From the NCBI RefSeq assembly GCF_003336805.1, contig NZ_QFWJ01000006.1, positions 62,001 through 126,000 of the forward strand: 64,000 bases of DNA, read 5' to 3'. This document shows positions 15,462-25,384 of the stretch, piece after piece. This DNA is from Marinospirillum perlucidum (GTDB lineage: Bacteria > Pseudomonadota > Gammaproteobacteria > Pseudomonadales > Halomonadaceae). Position numbers and translations under genes: made by a program. The notes below the pieces were generated by a model. The model worked only from the letters and a program-made list of their open reading frames with translations. It was not told where the DNA came from and ran no database searches. The stretch's first letter is position 1; each line of letters starts with the position of its first letter.

Positions 15462-17348
15462 CTAACGCCAGTCACCGCGCAAGTCTTCTACAATATCCTG
15501 CAAGCCTGCTGCAGTGACGTCTTCAGGTGCCAGGGGTTCGCCAGCGACCACCTCAACTCGTGACCAGAAGCGTCTGGGCCATTTCTTGAAAGCCCGCCCC
15601 TGAGCCCGGGAAAACCAGGAACCCCAGAGTCCCCTCAGGGCCATGGGAATAACAGGAACCGGCGAGCGCTCCAGTATCCGCTCAACTCCTTTTTTAAAAG
15701 GCTGCAACTCACCATCCCGGGTCAGGCGCCCCTCGGGAAAAATAAAAACCAGTTCGCCCGCTGCTAGGGCTTCTTCGATGCGGGCAAAGGCTTGCTGCAA
15801 ATTTTGACGATCCACCTTCTCCGAACTCACCGGCACGGTTCCCGCCAACTGTAAAAAACGTTTCAGATAAGGCAGGTCATGAATATCCTTATCGATGACA
15901 AAGCGCAGAGGTCGCTGACAAGCCCCTGCCAGAAGTAGCGCATCGACATAGCTGACATGGTTGGCTACTACCAGGGCACCGCCTTCTTCAGGGATGTTAT
16001 CCAGCCCCCGGTGGCTAACCCGGTAAAAGCTATGGGAGAGCAGATAGATCAAAAATCTCAATACCGGATCTCGGGCCAGCTTCAAAGCCAGCAGTCCGAC
16101 GATCAGGGCCGTCACCCCGTAGAGCAGGAAAAATACCGGCAGGGAAACATCCAGCACACCCAAAAGCAGCATCCCGGTCACTGCACTTAAAACCATGGCC
16201 AGGGAGTTGAGCACATTAAGCGCGGCGATGACCTGGGCTCTGACAGCCACCGGGCTGTATTTTTGCACCAGGGTATAAAGGGGCACGATGAAAAGCCCGC
16301 CACTGACCCCGGCTAAAAACAAATCCAGGGCCAGACGCAGCCCGCCGACATCACGGAACTGAGTTAAATCACGCAGGGGTTCACCGGCCGTCAAAGGCGG
16401 AAAGGCTGCAGCCTGGGCATAGAGATCCCAGGAAAAGAGCGCCATCCCCAAAGCGCCTAGAGGAACCATACCCAGTTCCAGCCGTCCCCGTGACCAATAA
16501 CCACAGAGCAGGGCACCACCCCCGACACCCAACGAAAACAGGGTCAAGAGTAGCGTACCGACACTTTCATTACCCCAGAGCACACTGCGGGTAAAATTGG
16601 GGAACTGGGTCAAGTAGCCTGAGCCCATAAACCAGAACCAACTGATGGCCAAAATGGCCAGAAACACACTGCGCTTCTTGGCACCTTCCCGCAAAACCTT
16701 GCGAGTCTGGGCGTAGATATTCCAGTTGAGAACCAAACCGGGATCACCAGCAGCGGCTTGGGGAACGGCTCGGCTGGCTAACCAGCCCAGAAGGGCAAAA
16801 ACCACCACGGTCAGACCGATGATCCAGTAGTTTTCTCCAGCCCAACGGGCCAGCAACCCTCCCAGGAGGGTGCCCAGCAGGATGGCGACGAAGGTGCCCA
16901 TTCCCACCAGGGCATTGCCCGCCACCAAGTCTTCTGCCTTTAGTTGTTGCGGCAAGAGCGCATACTTGATCGGGCCAAAGAGTGCGGACTGGGCCCCCAT
17001 GATAAAAACCAGGACAAAGAGAAGCCACCAGAGCTGCAGGGCAAAAGCCAGCAGAGCAGTCAGCATGATGGCCACTTCCAGCAATTTGATGTTACGCACC
17101 ACTGCTGATTTCTCATACTTGTCCGCCAGCTGACCGGCAATACCCGAGAAGAGAAAAAAAGGCAGGATAAAAAGCCCGGCCGCCAGGTTCATGAGGATAT
17201 TGATATCCAACTGCAGTTGGTCGGCAGCGGTAAAAGTCAGGGTAAACATCAGGGCAAAACGAAAGACGTTATCGTTAAATGCCCCCAGGGCCTGGGTCCA
17301 AAAAAAAGGGCCAAACCGACGTTTAAATATCAGTGTTATTCCACGCAT
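15462..17348 (-). CDS. MFS transporter fused to PlsC-type acyltransferase (LplT-Aas-like, lacking the ligase)
   Basis: 628 residues. Residues 1 to about 410 are a 12-helix major facilitator of the LplT type (opening RFGPFFWTQALGAFNDNVF). Residues about 425-628 are a glycerolipid acyltransferase with motif I NHVSYVD (HX4D), motif III FPEGRLTRDG and a later PVIPMAL. In known systems LplT flips lysophospholipids inward and Aas re-acylates them using an acyl-ACP synthetase domain. Here transporter and acyltransferase are one chain with no adenylating domain. Its start overlaps the upstream Cache-GGDEF-EAL gene by 26 bp, implying co-transcription. Confidence 0.85.
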   Translation of the reverse strand: MRGITLIFKRRFGPFFWTQALGAFNDNVFRFALMFTLTFTAADQLQLDINILMNLAAGLFILPFFLFSGIAGQLADKYEKSAVVRNIKLLEVAIMLTALLAFALQLWWLLFVLVFIMGAQSALFGPIKYALLPQQLKAEDLVAGNALVGMGTFVAILLGTLLGGLLARWAGENYWIIGLTVVVFALLGWLASRAVPQAAAGDPGLVLNWNIYAQTRKVLREGAKKRSVFLAILAISWFWFMGSGYLTQFPNFTRSVLWGNESVGTLLLTLFSLGVGGGALLCGYWSRGRLELGMVPLGALGMALFSWDLYAQAAAFPPLTAGEPLRDLTQFRDVGGLRLALDLFLAGVSGGLFIVPLYTLVQKYSPVAVRAQVIAALNVLNSLAMVLSAVTGMLLLGVLDVSLPVFFLLYGVTALIVGLLALKLARDPVLRFLIYLLSHSFYRVSHRGLDNIPEEGGALVVANHVSYVDALLLAGACQRPLRFVIDKDIHDLPYLKRFLQLAGTVPVSSEKVDRQNLQQAFARIEEALAAGELVFIFPEGRLTRDGELQPFKKGVERILERSPVPVIPMALRGLWGSWFSRAQGRAFKKWPRRFWSRVEVVAGEPLAPEDVTAAGLQDIVEDLRGDWR

Positions 17349-19824
17349 TCCCTTGTCTCGCTAGTTCAAAAAAGGTTTCAGAATCCAGGGGCCTGGCCTT
17401 GAGATACCCCTGCATCAAATGGCAGCCCTGGGACTTTAAAAACTCCAGTTGTTCTTCGGTTTCCACACCCTCAGCCAGGGTGGTCAAGCCCAGATGCGCC
17501 GCCATCTGGATAATCAGGCGGGCAATCACCACATCATCCTGGCGGCCCGGCAAGCCATCAACAAAGGATTTGTCAATTTTTAGCACATCCAGGGGCAGGC
17601 GACTTAGATACGTCAAACTGGAATAGCCGGTTCCAAAATCATCCAGAGCAATGCGGATGCCGGTCTTTTTCAACTGCCCTAAAATCGCAATAGCCTCATC
17701 AGTCACCTGCATTAAAAGTGTTTCCGTGACTTCCAGCTCCAGCAGTTGCGGTGAAACCTCATAGTCGGCAAGCAGGCGTTTGATTCGTCCCGGTAAATCC
17801 CGGTTCACCTGAGCAGTAGATAGATTGACAGCCAGGGTGAGATCCGGCAAGCCGGTTTTTTTCCAGGCAGCCAACTGGCTAACGGCTGTTTCCAGTATCC
17901 AGTCTCCCAGCGGCAGGATCAGCCCGGTTTCTTCAGCCAGAGGAATGAATTCTGCCGGAGAAACCCAGCCACGGGATGGATGCTGCCAGCGCACTAAAGC
18001 CTCGCAGCCCACCAGTTTTCCGGTGAAGTTATCCCATTGGGGCTGATAGTAAAGCTGTAACTGGTCTTTTATTTCCAGAGCCTGACGCAGATCATTTTCC
18101 AGTTTCAGTTGATCGGCCACTTCCAGTCCCATGGCTCGATCATAAAAACAATAGCGGTTCCGGCCTCTTGCTTTAGCCTGATACATGGCCGTATCTGCAT
18201 GACGGAACAGTGCTTCGGGACTCAGGCCCTGATCCGGGTAGATGGCGATACCGATACTGCCGGTTACCACCAGTTGGTGATAATCGACTTCCAGCGGTCG
18301 GGCAATTATCTGGATCAGCTTTTCAGCCAAAGCCTCGATTGAGTGGCGGTCATGAATTTCCGGCAGCACCAGCAGGTATTCATCTCCCCCCATGCGACTC
18401 AGCAGCATCTTTTCATCCAGCTCGTCTTTCAACCGTTGCGCCAACTGTTTAAGCAGCTTGTCGCCCAGGGAGTGTCCCAGAGAATCATTGATATTCTTGA
18501 AACGGTCGATATCGATCACGAGCAAGGCAAACTGGTGGTTTTTTTCTGCCGCTCCTTCCATGCATTCATAGATTCTTTTGACCAGCAGGCGTCGCGAAGG
18601 CAGGCCAGTCAGGGTATCAAAATTAGCCAGTCGCTCCAGCTCCTGCTGCTTGACTTCAATCCGCTCCTGGTAATCTCGGAAAAGACTGCGTAGCCAGCGC
18701 ACATACCACCAAGCCAAGAGTAGAGTAAGAAAACTGATCAAAGCCAATGGCAGATAAAGCCGTGGCAATAGCTGCCATAAATCGGTCAATGGAGAGGCTT
18801 CTTCACTAGGCCCCTTTTCTTCCAGATCATCTAGATAAATACCGGCGATCAAAATCCAATCGGTTGAGGATGCCGGTAGTATTCTGGCCAACTTGGGAAA
18901 GCGGCCTGTTTCATCCTGCTTTTGCCAGAGGTATTCGGTATAGCCACCCCCCTGCTCAGCAATCCGGAGAAAACTCTCCACCAGTTGACGGTGCTCTTGA
19001 TCTTCCAGTTGCTCCAGAGGCTTGCCTAAGGCATCCGGTGCCGATTTGGCCGTCAGGAGGCGGCCATTGGCTGCTATCACAGCGACATAGCCATCACCCG
19101 GCAGACTCACGGATTCAATCCTTTGCAGGAGTTTCTGCTGTAGATCTTCTTCCATTTGGTAGAGGTAGTCGCCACTGCCAATCAACCAGCCCAGGGGCTC
19201 AAACAAGCGGACATAGGCGATTTTTTCCGCCATCTGGCCGGGTTGATCCGGGCGATACCAGCGGTAACGCGAATAACCGGCCTGATCAGGATTAGCTACG
19301 GCATCCAAGAGGCCACGCATAATGTAGTGGCCCGTATCATCGCGATTATCCCAGAGGGAAGTTCCCTCCAGTTGCGGCTGAGTGGGCAGGAGAATGCATT
19401 GGCCCTGAAGGTCATCGATAAAATAATAACCCCGCCCTTCAAACGGGCGTTGATCACGTAAGGCTTCGATGATCAGGCTTTTGATGGTGGCTGTGTCCAA
19501 TCCCTGCGCCTGGCCTTCGGCATAGAGGCCACGAGCAGTAGCATAGGCAGCATCGACTTCTTCACGAACACGGGCTTTGAGCAGCTCTTCAGCCTGATTG
19601 AGTCGATAGCTGATAAAATCATCCAGATTTTCCAGCTCAACATCCAGGCGTTGATAGAGATTCTGCATGGCCTGGCGCTGGTTTTCTTCGTGCTGGAAGA
19701 CCAGTTGCTGCTGACTTTGCAGACCCAGGTAAGCACCCAGACCCAGAGTAATGAGCACTACCCCGCCAAAAATACCCAAAAAGAGAAAGCGCAGTAGATT
19801 TTGCGGCGTGGTAGCAAAAGGCAT
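17323..19824 (-). CDS. Cache-GGDEF-EAL transmembrane c-di-GMP enzyme
   Basis: 833-residue inner-membrane receptor. TM1 at about 11-34, a periplasmic double Cache sensor at about 40-345 (RGYYFIDDLQG, GWLIGSGDYLYQ, GDGYVAVI, DWILIAGIYLDD), TM2 at about 355-376, GGDEF at about 395-560, EAL at about 575-825. The cyclase signature is GGDEY (479-483), active in some enzymes; no RxxD inhibitory site precedes it. The EAL half is intact (EALVRW at 608, LEVTET, DDFGTGYSS, LKIDKSF, EGVETEEQ). It could be bifunctional, or a phosphodiesterase with GTP-sensing GGDEF. The ligand is probably a small organic acid or amino acid. Confidence 0.9.
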   Translation of the reverse strand: MPFATTPQNLLRFLFLGIFGGVVLITLGLGAYLGLQSQQQLVFQHEENQRQAMQNLYQRLDVELENLDDFISYRLNQAEELLKARVREEVDAAYATARGLYAEGQAQGLDTATIKSLIIEALRDQRPFEGRGYYFIDDLQGQCILLPTQPQLEGTSLWDNRDDTGHYIMRGLLDAVANPDQAGYSRYRWYRPDQPGQMAEKIAYVRLFEPLGWLIGSGDYLYQMEEDLQQKLLQRIESVSLPGDGYVAVIAANGRLLTAKSAPDALGKPLEQLEDQEHRQLVESFLRIAEQGGGYTEYLWQKQDETGRFPKLARILPASSTDWILIAGIYLDDLEEKGPSEEASPLTDLWQLLPRLYLPLALISFLTLLLAWWYVRWLRSLFRDYQERIEVKQQELERLANFDTLTGLPSRRLLVKRIYECMEGAAEKNHQFALLVIDIDRFKNINDSLGHSLGDKLLKQLAQRLKDELDEKMLLSRMGGDEYLLVLPEIHDRHSIEALAEKLIQIIARPLEVDYHQLVVTGSIGIAIYPDQGLSPEALFRHADTAMYQAKARGRNRYCFYDRAMGLEVADQLKLENDLRQALEIKDQLQLYYQPQWDNFTGKLVGCEALVRWQHPSRGWVSPAEFIPLAEETGLILPLGDWILETAVSQLAAWKKTGLPDLTLAVNLSTAQVNRDLPGRIKRLLADYEVSPQLLELEVTETLLMQVTDEAIAILGQLKKTGIRIALDDFGTGYSSLTYLSRLPLDVLKIDKSFVDGLPGRQDDVVIARLIIQMAAHLGLTTLAEGVETEEQLEFLKSQGCHLMQGYLKARPLDSETFFELARQGNAWNNTDI

Positions 19825-19838
19825 GCTTTCAGCCCCGG

Positions 19839-21236
19839 TTAGCGTTTGGTGCTGGACTCCAGCATGCGGACGAAGTCCTCCATGGCTTTATCAGGTACTG
19901 AATCCAGTTCGGCACGAGCTTCCAGTGCTGCTTCAGGCTCCAGCTGCAAACGCTCATAAACGGCCGCAGGAATCCGGGTAATCTGCTGCTCCCACTGGGG
20001 ATGCATGTATTGATGTGCCAGATACAAGAGGTTGGAATACTTGAAGTGGGACCCCGTGTAATGCGGATTGTGCTGCTGGCGAATGGCAATACACATTTCA
20101 TTGGGCAGACCCCAGGTGGTAAACAGGTAGCTGGCAATCTGTTCCCGGGTAATGCCAAACAAAAAACGCTCCAGATACATTGGCGGCACGTGAGGGTTGG
20201 CTTCCTGATTGCGGCAATAGAGGGAAAAATAGGGCGGAAAGACCTCTGCCAGCACCAGATAACCAAAGTTATGTAACAAGCCCGCCAGATAAGCCATACC
20301 GGCATAGGGGCGCGCCAGGGGAGGAATCTTCTTGACCAGCTTTTCCACCAACAGAGCCCGCATCAGGGCATCCCGCCAAAAGTGGCTATGCCCGTGAACA
20401 CCATCCTTGGGCAGACGGATTTGGCGGGACATGGCCAACCCCAAGGCCAGATTCATAGTCAGATCAAAACCCAGAACCCGAATAACAGCATCCTGAATCG
20501 AGCGGATACTCCCGGGTGCGCCGTAGTAGGGCGAATTGGCCCAGCTGATCACCTGAGAAGCCAGACTGGGATCCATTTCGATCACCCGGGCCAGCTCGGT
20601 GCCACTAACATCCTCCTTGGTTTGCAGGGTCAGCAAACGCTGGGAGCTTAAAGGCAAGGGCGCAATTTCAATAGACTCACTCAAACGTGCCCGAACTCGT
20701 TGCTGAGTAATCGCCTCAACAGCTGAGCGGATTTCGGTTTCATCCCGTTGAGGATAATCCAGATTGGGGCGAGCCTCGGTCAGGGGAACGGAAAAGTCTT
20801 CTTCTTCAGTATCCGAATCCGCCACTAGTTGAACAAACTCATCGCGGGTAAAGCGCAGCAGGTATTCCGGATCACCGGATTCTACAAACACCCAGTCTGT
20901 TTCCAGATAACGCAGATCCACACACAGGGGCATAGGCAGCACCCCAGGCAGGGCTGGCAAGGATTTCACCTTGAGATCACGCAAGAGGCTCTGGCGATAA
21001 TCCGGTGAACGGGCCCGCCAATCGGTACCGCCAGCATTGAGCTTCTGCAAGTCCAGAAGGCAATGGGCTGGATAAGCAGCCTGCAGACTGAAACCATCTA
21101 CGGCCTGAAGTAGTGTACTGCGCAGTAGTTGGTTGGGGCTGGCATGGCTGCGGGGAACGCGCCTTTGGGCAAGGGGTTCATTGTTCAAATCGGTAATGGA
21201 ATAAGTTGGCTTAATAGTCATGGCACCCTGCTTCAT
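19839..21236 (-). CDS. YbaK-like domain plus HDOD domain regulator
   Basis: 465 residues. The N-terminal 40-145 resemble a YbaK/aminoacyl-tRNA deacylase fold (VDGFSLQAAYPAHCLLD, a central LPGVLPMPLCVD, then DWVFVESGDPEYLLRF). The HDOD domain spans about 190-410 with APLPLSSQRLLTL, SLASQVISWANSPYYG and AGLLHNFGYLVLAE. HDOD domains are signalling relatives of HD phosphohydrolases that usually lack catalysis. The combination is known in pseudomonads, but its role is not settled. Good ribosome-binding site (AAGGAG). It precedes the Cache-GGDEF-EAL gene by 14 bp and is likely its operon partner. Confidence 0.82.
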   Translation of the reverse strand: MKQGAMTIKPTYSITDLNNEPLAQRRVPRSHASPNQLLRSTLLQAVDGFSLQAAYPAHCLLDLQKLNAGGTDWRARSPDYRQSLLRDLKVKSLPALPGVLPMPLCVDLRYLETDWVFVESGDPEYLLRFTRDEFVQLVADSDTEEEDFSVPLTEARPNLDYPQRDETEIRSAVEAITQQRVRARLSESIEIAPLPLSSQRLLTLQTKEDVSGTELARVIEMDPSLASQVISWANSPYYGAPGSIRSIQDAVIRVLGFDLTMNLALGLAMSRQIRLPKDGVHGHSHFWRDALMRALLVEKLVKKIPPLARPYAGMAYLAGLLHNFGYLVLAEVFPPYFSLYCRNQEANPHVPPMYLERFLFGITREQIASYLFTTWGLPNEMCIAIRQQHNPHYTGSHFKYSNLLYLAHQYMHPQWEQQITRIPAAVYERLQLEPEAALEARAELDSVPDKAMEDFVRMLESSTKR

Positions 21237-21378
21237 TGGCTGCTCCTTCAGATGGATCAGTAGAAAGGTAAAGATCCAAAAAATCTTGGGTAATCCAGTC
21301 TGTAGGTTAAGCCCTGACAGCCAGAAAGTCGAGTTAAGGCTGGCAAAAGCCAGTCATTATAACCGCTATAACTGAGAG

Positions 21379-23484
21379 TTAAACCTGGGAAAAACGCAGA
21401 CTATCCCCCCGCCAACGAGCCAGGAGTTGCCGGGCCAAAAGTGGTTGCTCCTCAAGCAGACGCTCTCCCAAAGGCCTGAGGCCTTCGAGCAAATGGGCAT
21501 CTCTTTTCAGGTTGGCCAGACGCAGCTCGATCTCACCGGTCTGACGCGTCCCCAGCAGCTCACCCGGCCCGCGGATTTCCAGATCCTTCTGGGCAATATA
21601 AAAACCATCACTGCTTTCGCGCATGGCCTGGAGTCTCTCGCGTCCCTGACTGGATAGAGGAGGATGATAAATCAGGGTGCAAAAACTGGCGGTGGAACCC
21701 CGCCCTACCCGGCCCCGCAACTGATGTAATTGCGCTAATCCCAGGCGTTCGGCATTATCAATAATCATCAGGCTGGCATTGGGTACATCCACCCCCACTT
21801 CGATGACCGTAGTGGCTACCAGAAGCTGATATTCGCCTTCCTTGAAAGCCTGCATGATACGGCCCTTGTCAGCCGGTTTCATCCGCCCATGCACCAGCGC
21901 CACCTTCAACTCTGGCAAGGCCTCCTGTAATTCCTGGCAGGTTACTTCAGCAGCCTGGCATTCCAGCACTTCCGATTCTTCAATCAGGGGACAGACCCAA
22001 TAAGCCTGACGCCCCTCCTGACAGGCATGGCGTAAGCGGGCAATCACTTCCGGACGGCGGCTATCGGGAAGTGCCAGGGTGGTCACGGGTTTGCGCCCAG
22101 GCGGCAACTCATCAATGACGGACACATCCAGATCGGCATAAGCACTCATGGCCAGGGTTCGCGGGATGGGTGTTGCCGTCATCACCAACTGATGGGGCAG
22201 CAGTCCCTCGCTCCCGCCTTTGTTTCTCAGTGCCAGTCGCTGATGCACGCCAAAACGGTGCTGTTCATCGATGATCACCAGAGCCAGCCGTGAAAAAACC
22301 ACCTCTTCCTGAAAAAGTGCGTGGGTTCCCACCAGCAACTGGGTTTCTCCCAAGGCCAACTGCTCCAGAGCCGTCTGGCGCTGCTTGCCTTTCATTTTGC
22401 CCGCCAGCCAGTCCACCTGGATACCCAAAGGCTGCAACCAGGCCGTGAGGTTGTGGTAATGCTGTTCAGCCAGTAGTTCCGTCGGAGCCATCAAAGCGGC
22501 CTGATAGCCATTGGCCAAAGCCTTCAGGGCCGCCAGGGCTGCCACCAGGGTTTTTCCCGATCCCACATCCCCCTGAACCAACCGCAACATGGGATGAGGA
22601 TCAGTTAAATCCCGATTGATTTCAGCCAATACCCTTTCCTGAGCTCCTGTTAACGCAAAGGGCAGTCCTTCACGTAGCTGCTGTTCCAGCAGCCCTGCTG
22701 ATTTTGTTAGCGGCGGCGCACTTTCTTCCCGCGTTTTCTGCCGCAATAACAGCATCCCCAATTGCTGGGCCAACAACTCTTCCAGCGCCAGCCGTTTCTG
22801 CGCCGGATGCTGACCCGCAGCCAAAGCTTCCAGATCGGCCTGGCAATCGGGGTAATGCAAGTAGCGTAAAGCCTGATTAACCGACCAGCTCCGCAATCCC
22901 TGTAGATGCGTCTGGTCCAGAAGCGAAGCCGGCAGCAGTTCATCCAGGGGGCGCTGCTCCAGAAAGTCCAGCGCCTGGGCCACCAGTTGGCGCAGGCGTT
23001 TTTGCTGCAGACCTTCGGTCACCGGGTAAACCGGTGTGAGTTGTTGTTCCAGTGGAGGCGGCGGCAGGTCATCCCGCAAGACCTGAAATTCGGGGTGGTA
23101 AAACTCCAGGCCACTGGCACCTGGGCGAGCCTCACCATAGCAACGTAGACGTAAGCCTGGTTGCAACTGCTGCTTCATGGAAGCAGAAAAGTGGAAAAAA
23201 CGCAGACCCACTGAGCCGGTGGCATCTCGCAATCGGACCAGAAGACTGCGCCTTCTTCCCTGACCCAGATGACTATTCACCACCTCGCCTTCAATAACGG
23301 CTGTACTGCCGACTCTCAGGCTGCCCAAAGGACTGATACGGGTACGATCTTCGTAGCGTAGAGGTAAATGCAGGAGAAGATCCTGCAGATGATGAATCCC
23401 CAGGCGAGCCAGACGATCAGCCAGGGCCTGGCCCACTCCCTTAAGCTGGGTGACCGTTACTTCCTGTAGCGGTAGGGCCGCCAT
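21379..23484 (-). CDS. recG: ATP-dependent DNA helicase RecG
   Basis: 701-residue replication-fork-remodelling helicase. N-terminal wedge/OB domain at about 60-170 (LLHLPLRYEDRT), helicase core from about 265: Walker A VQGDVGSGKTLVA, DEQH box in VIIDEQHRFG, MTATPIPRTLA, and C-terminal motifs VHGRMKPADK, TTVIEVGVDVPNA and QLRGRVGRG. The TRG tail region is present (LRFSQV end). The frame stays open 80 codons upstream inside oxyR, but the ATG at 23484, one base after the oxyR stop, matches the family start (MAALPLQEV). It forms an operon with oxyR, as in many gammaproteobacteria. Confidence 0.97.
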   Translation of the reverse strand: MAALPLQEVTVTQLKGVGQALADRLARLGIHHLQDLLLHLPLRYEDRTRISPLGSLRVGSTAVIEGEVVNSHLGQGRRRSLLVRLRDATGSVGLRFFHFSASMKQQLQPGLRLRCYGEARPGASGLEFYHPEFQVLRDDLPPPPLEQQLTPVYPVTEGLQQKRLRQLVAQALDFLEQRPLDELLPASLLDQTHLQGLRSWSVNQALRYLHYPDCQADLEALAAGQHPAQKRLALEELLAQQLGMLLLRQKTREESAPPLTKSAGLLEQQLREGLPFALTGAQERVLAEINRDLTDPHPMLRLVQGDVGSGKTLVAALAALKALANGYQAALMAPTELLAEQHYHNLTAWLQPLGIQVDWLAGKMKGKQRQTALEQLALGETQLLVGTHALFQEEVVFSRLALVIIDEQHRFGVHQRLALRNKGGSEGLLPHQLVMTATPIPRTLAMSAYADLDVSVIDELPPGRKPVTTLALPDSRRPEVIARLRHACQEGRQAYWVCPLIEESEVLECQAAEVTCQELQEALPELKVALVHGRMKPADKGRIMQAFKEGEYQLLVATTVIEVGVDVPNASLMIIDNAERLGLAQLHQLRGRVGRGSTASFCTLIYHPPLSSQGRERLQAMRESSDGFYIAQKDLEIRGPGELLGTRQTGEIELRLANLKRDAHLLEGLRPLGERLLEEQPLLARQLLARWRGDSLRFSQV

Positions 23485-23485
23485 T

Positions 23486-24391
23486 TCAGGCCTGCTTGAA
23501 TTGCCCGACAGCCTGAACCAGCGCTTCGATGGCCTTGGGACGAGGGAAACTGGTACGCCAGGCAACGGCAACCGTCCGTGAAGGCACCGGATCTTCAAAA
23601 GGCCGGGTGACCAGAACATCCGGTGCATAATGGCTGGTACCGATGGCCGAATGTGGCAAAACCGTGATTCCCAAACCGGAGGCCACCATGTGACGTATGG
23701 TTTCCAGAGAACCACCTTCGGCAACCAGGGTTTGCTCGGGATTTTTCAGGTTGGCTTCTAGAGCCGGACAGGCTTCGATGACCTGGTCCCTAAAGCAATG
23801 ACCCTCACCCAGCATCAACAGTTTTTCCCGGGTCAAATCCTCGATAGGCACCCGGGGGCGACTGGCCCAGGCGTGCTTTTGTGGCAGAAGGACTTCAAAA
23901 GGTTCATCGTAGAGTGAACGGGTGACCACATCGGCTTCAGTGAAAGGCAGGGCAATGATGATGGCGTCCAGCTCACCGGCTCTCAGTTTACGTCTTAAAA
24001 CAGCAGTGAAGTTTTCTTCGATATAGAGCGGCATCTTGGGAGCCTGCTCACGCAGAGCAGGAACCAGATGCGGAAACAGATAAGGACCGATGGTGTAGAT
24101 AGCCCCGAGGCGCAGAGGAGAAGTGAGCTGATCCCGACCCAATTGCGCCATTTCCTTGATGGAAGCAGCCTGTTCCAGCACCTTGCGAGCCTGGGCCACG
24201 ATTTTTTCCCCGGTGGGCGTTAACTGAACAGCACTTTTACTGCGCTCAAAGAGAGCAACACCCAGCTCGTCTTCCAGTTTTTTTACCGCTACACTCAGGG
24301 TGGGCTGACTGACAAAACAGCGTTCGGCGGCATGCCCGAAGTGCTTTTCCTGAGCCAGGGTTACGATGTACTTCAACTCGGTCAGTGTCAT
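23486..24391 (-). CDS. oxyR: LysR-type peroxide sensor OxyR
   Basis: 301-residue redox-sensing transcription activator. Winged HTH at 1-60 (HFGHAAERCFVSQPTLSVAV), LysR effector domain at about 90-300. The two redox cysteines fall exactly at C199 (GEGHCFRDQ) and C208, the positions that form the regulatory disulfide in E. coli OxyR. GSLETIRHMVASGLGIT is the usual C-terminal segment. Expected targets are catalase, peroxiredoxin and iron-homeostasis genes elsewhere. It is followed by recG with one base between stop and start. The 135-bp gap upstream holds divergent promoters; I did not find a convincing four-tetrad OxyR box there. Confidence 0.96.
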   Translation of the reverse strand: MTLTELKYIVTLAQEKHFGHAAERCFVSQPTLSVAVKKLEDELGVALFERSKSAVQLTPTGEKIVAQARKVLEQAASIKEMAQLGRDQLTSPLRLGAIYTIGPYLFPHLVPALREQAPKMPLYIEENFTAVLRRKLRAGELDAIIIALPFTEADVVTRSLYDEPFEVLLPQKHAWASRPRVPIEDLTREKLLMLGEGHCFRDQVIEACPALEANLKNPEQTLVAEGGSLETIRHMVASGLGITVLPHSAIGTSHYAPDVLVTRPFEDPVPSRTVAVAWRTSFPRPKAIEALVQAVGQFKQA

Positions 24392-24526
24392 GGTATATCG
24401 ACATCCTCTTCGGGCCGGTCAACTGAGAAGCACCCGGGTCACGTGAAAACCTGAAATTAAGTATGCATCATAAATTTAAATAATCAAGCTAACAGAAAGT
24501 TATCCTATATAGCTATGGAGCAGGTA

Positions 24527-25384
24527 ATGCAGTGTTTGATTCTGGGGTGTGGTGACCTGGGAAGTCGAGTGGGCCGCTTGCTGGTTGAAGAGGGGCATCA
24601 GGTCTGGGCAGCCAGACGCTCACTCCACCGCCTGGATGCCGATTTTCGCCCGCTGGCCTGGACCCTGCCCCAGGCAGCGCCTCAACTTCCCCAGGTGGAT
24701 TATCTGGTTTATGCCCTCTCGGCGGATGACTCCTCTCCGGCAGCCTATCGGCAAGCCTACCTGGAGGGTGTTCAGGCGATGATCACCAGTCTGATCCGAC
24801 AGAAAATCTCGCCCAAACGCATCTTTTTTATTTCTTCCAGCGGCGTCTATGGCCAGACCCAGGGGGAAGAGGTGGATGAAGCCAGCCCCACCTGCCCGGA
24901 AGCCTACACCGGGCAACTGTTATTACAGGGGGAAGAACTCTTGTATCAGAGTCCCTGGCCGGTGACCTGCCTGCGCTTTTCAGGCATTTATGGGCCAGGA
25001 CGGGAAAGATTGATTCGTCAGGTACGTGAAGGCCGTTTTCCACCCCAGGAACCCCTCAAGTATTCCAACCGCATTCATATCGAAGATGGTGCCCGTGCCG
25101 TTTGCCATCTAATGCAGCAGGATGCGGCAGATCAGGCTATCGAGGAAACCTATGTGGTGACCGACTGTGAACCGGCCCCGCTGCAGGAAGTGACCCACTG
25201 GCTCGCCCATCAGCTGGGGATACTGCCCCGCCCCGGTGACCGGCTACCCAGCCGTGGCGGCAACAAAAAGCTGAGCAATCGCCAGCTTCGCGCCAGCGGT
25301 TTTCATTTCCGCTACCCCAGTTATCGTGAAGGCTATGCGCCTCTACTGGCTAACAGGACGAGTCGGGAAAGCGCTGACGGATAG
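24527..25384 (+). CDS. NAD-dependent epimerase/SDR family protein, YeeZ-like
   Basis: 285-residue extended short-chain dehydrogenase. Dinucleotide-binding [13 protein letters not shown] at the N-terminus, [11 protein letters not shown] around the active-site Ser/Tyr region, and [15 protein letters not shown]. This is the YeeZ group of unknown substrate. I choose ATG 24527 because GGAG lies 6 nt upstream, whereas the ATG at 24515 has no ribosome-binding site. The 3' end overlaps the convergent dxs gene by 35 bp. Confidence 0.82.
   Translation: MQCLILGCGDLGSRVGRLLVEEGHQVWAARRSLHRLDADFRPLAWTLPQAAPQLPQVDYLVYALSADDSSPAAYRQAYLEGVQAMITSLIRQKISPKRIFFISSSGVYGQTQGEEVDEASPTCPEAYTGQLLLQGEELLYQSPWPVTCLRFSGIYGPGRERLIRQVREGRFPPQEPLKYSNRIHIEDGARAVCHLMQQDAADQAIEETYVVTDCEPAPLQEVTHWLAHQLGILPRPGDRLPSRGGNKKLSNRQLRASGFHFRYPSYREGYAPLLANRTSRESADG

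Noticed and set aside
23485-23724. 80-codon N-terminal extension of recG
   Set aside because: It lies inside oxyR in another frame, has no family similarity, and the ATG at 23484 gives the normal RecG start.
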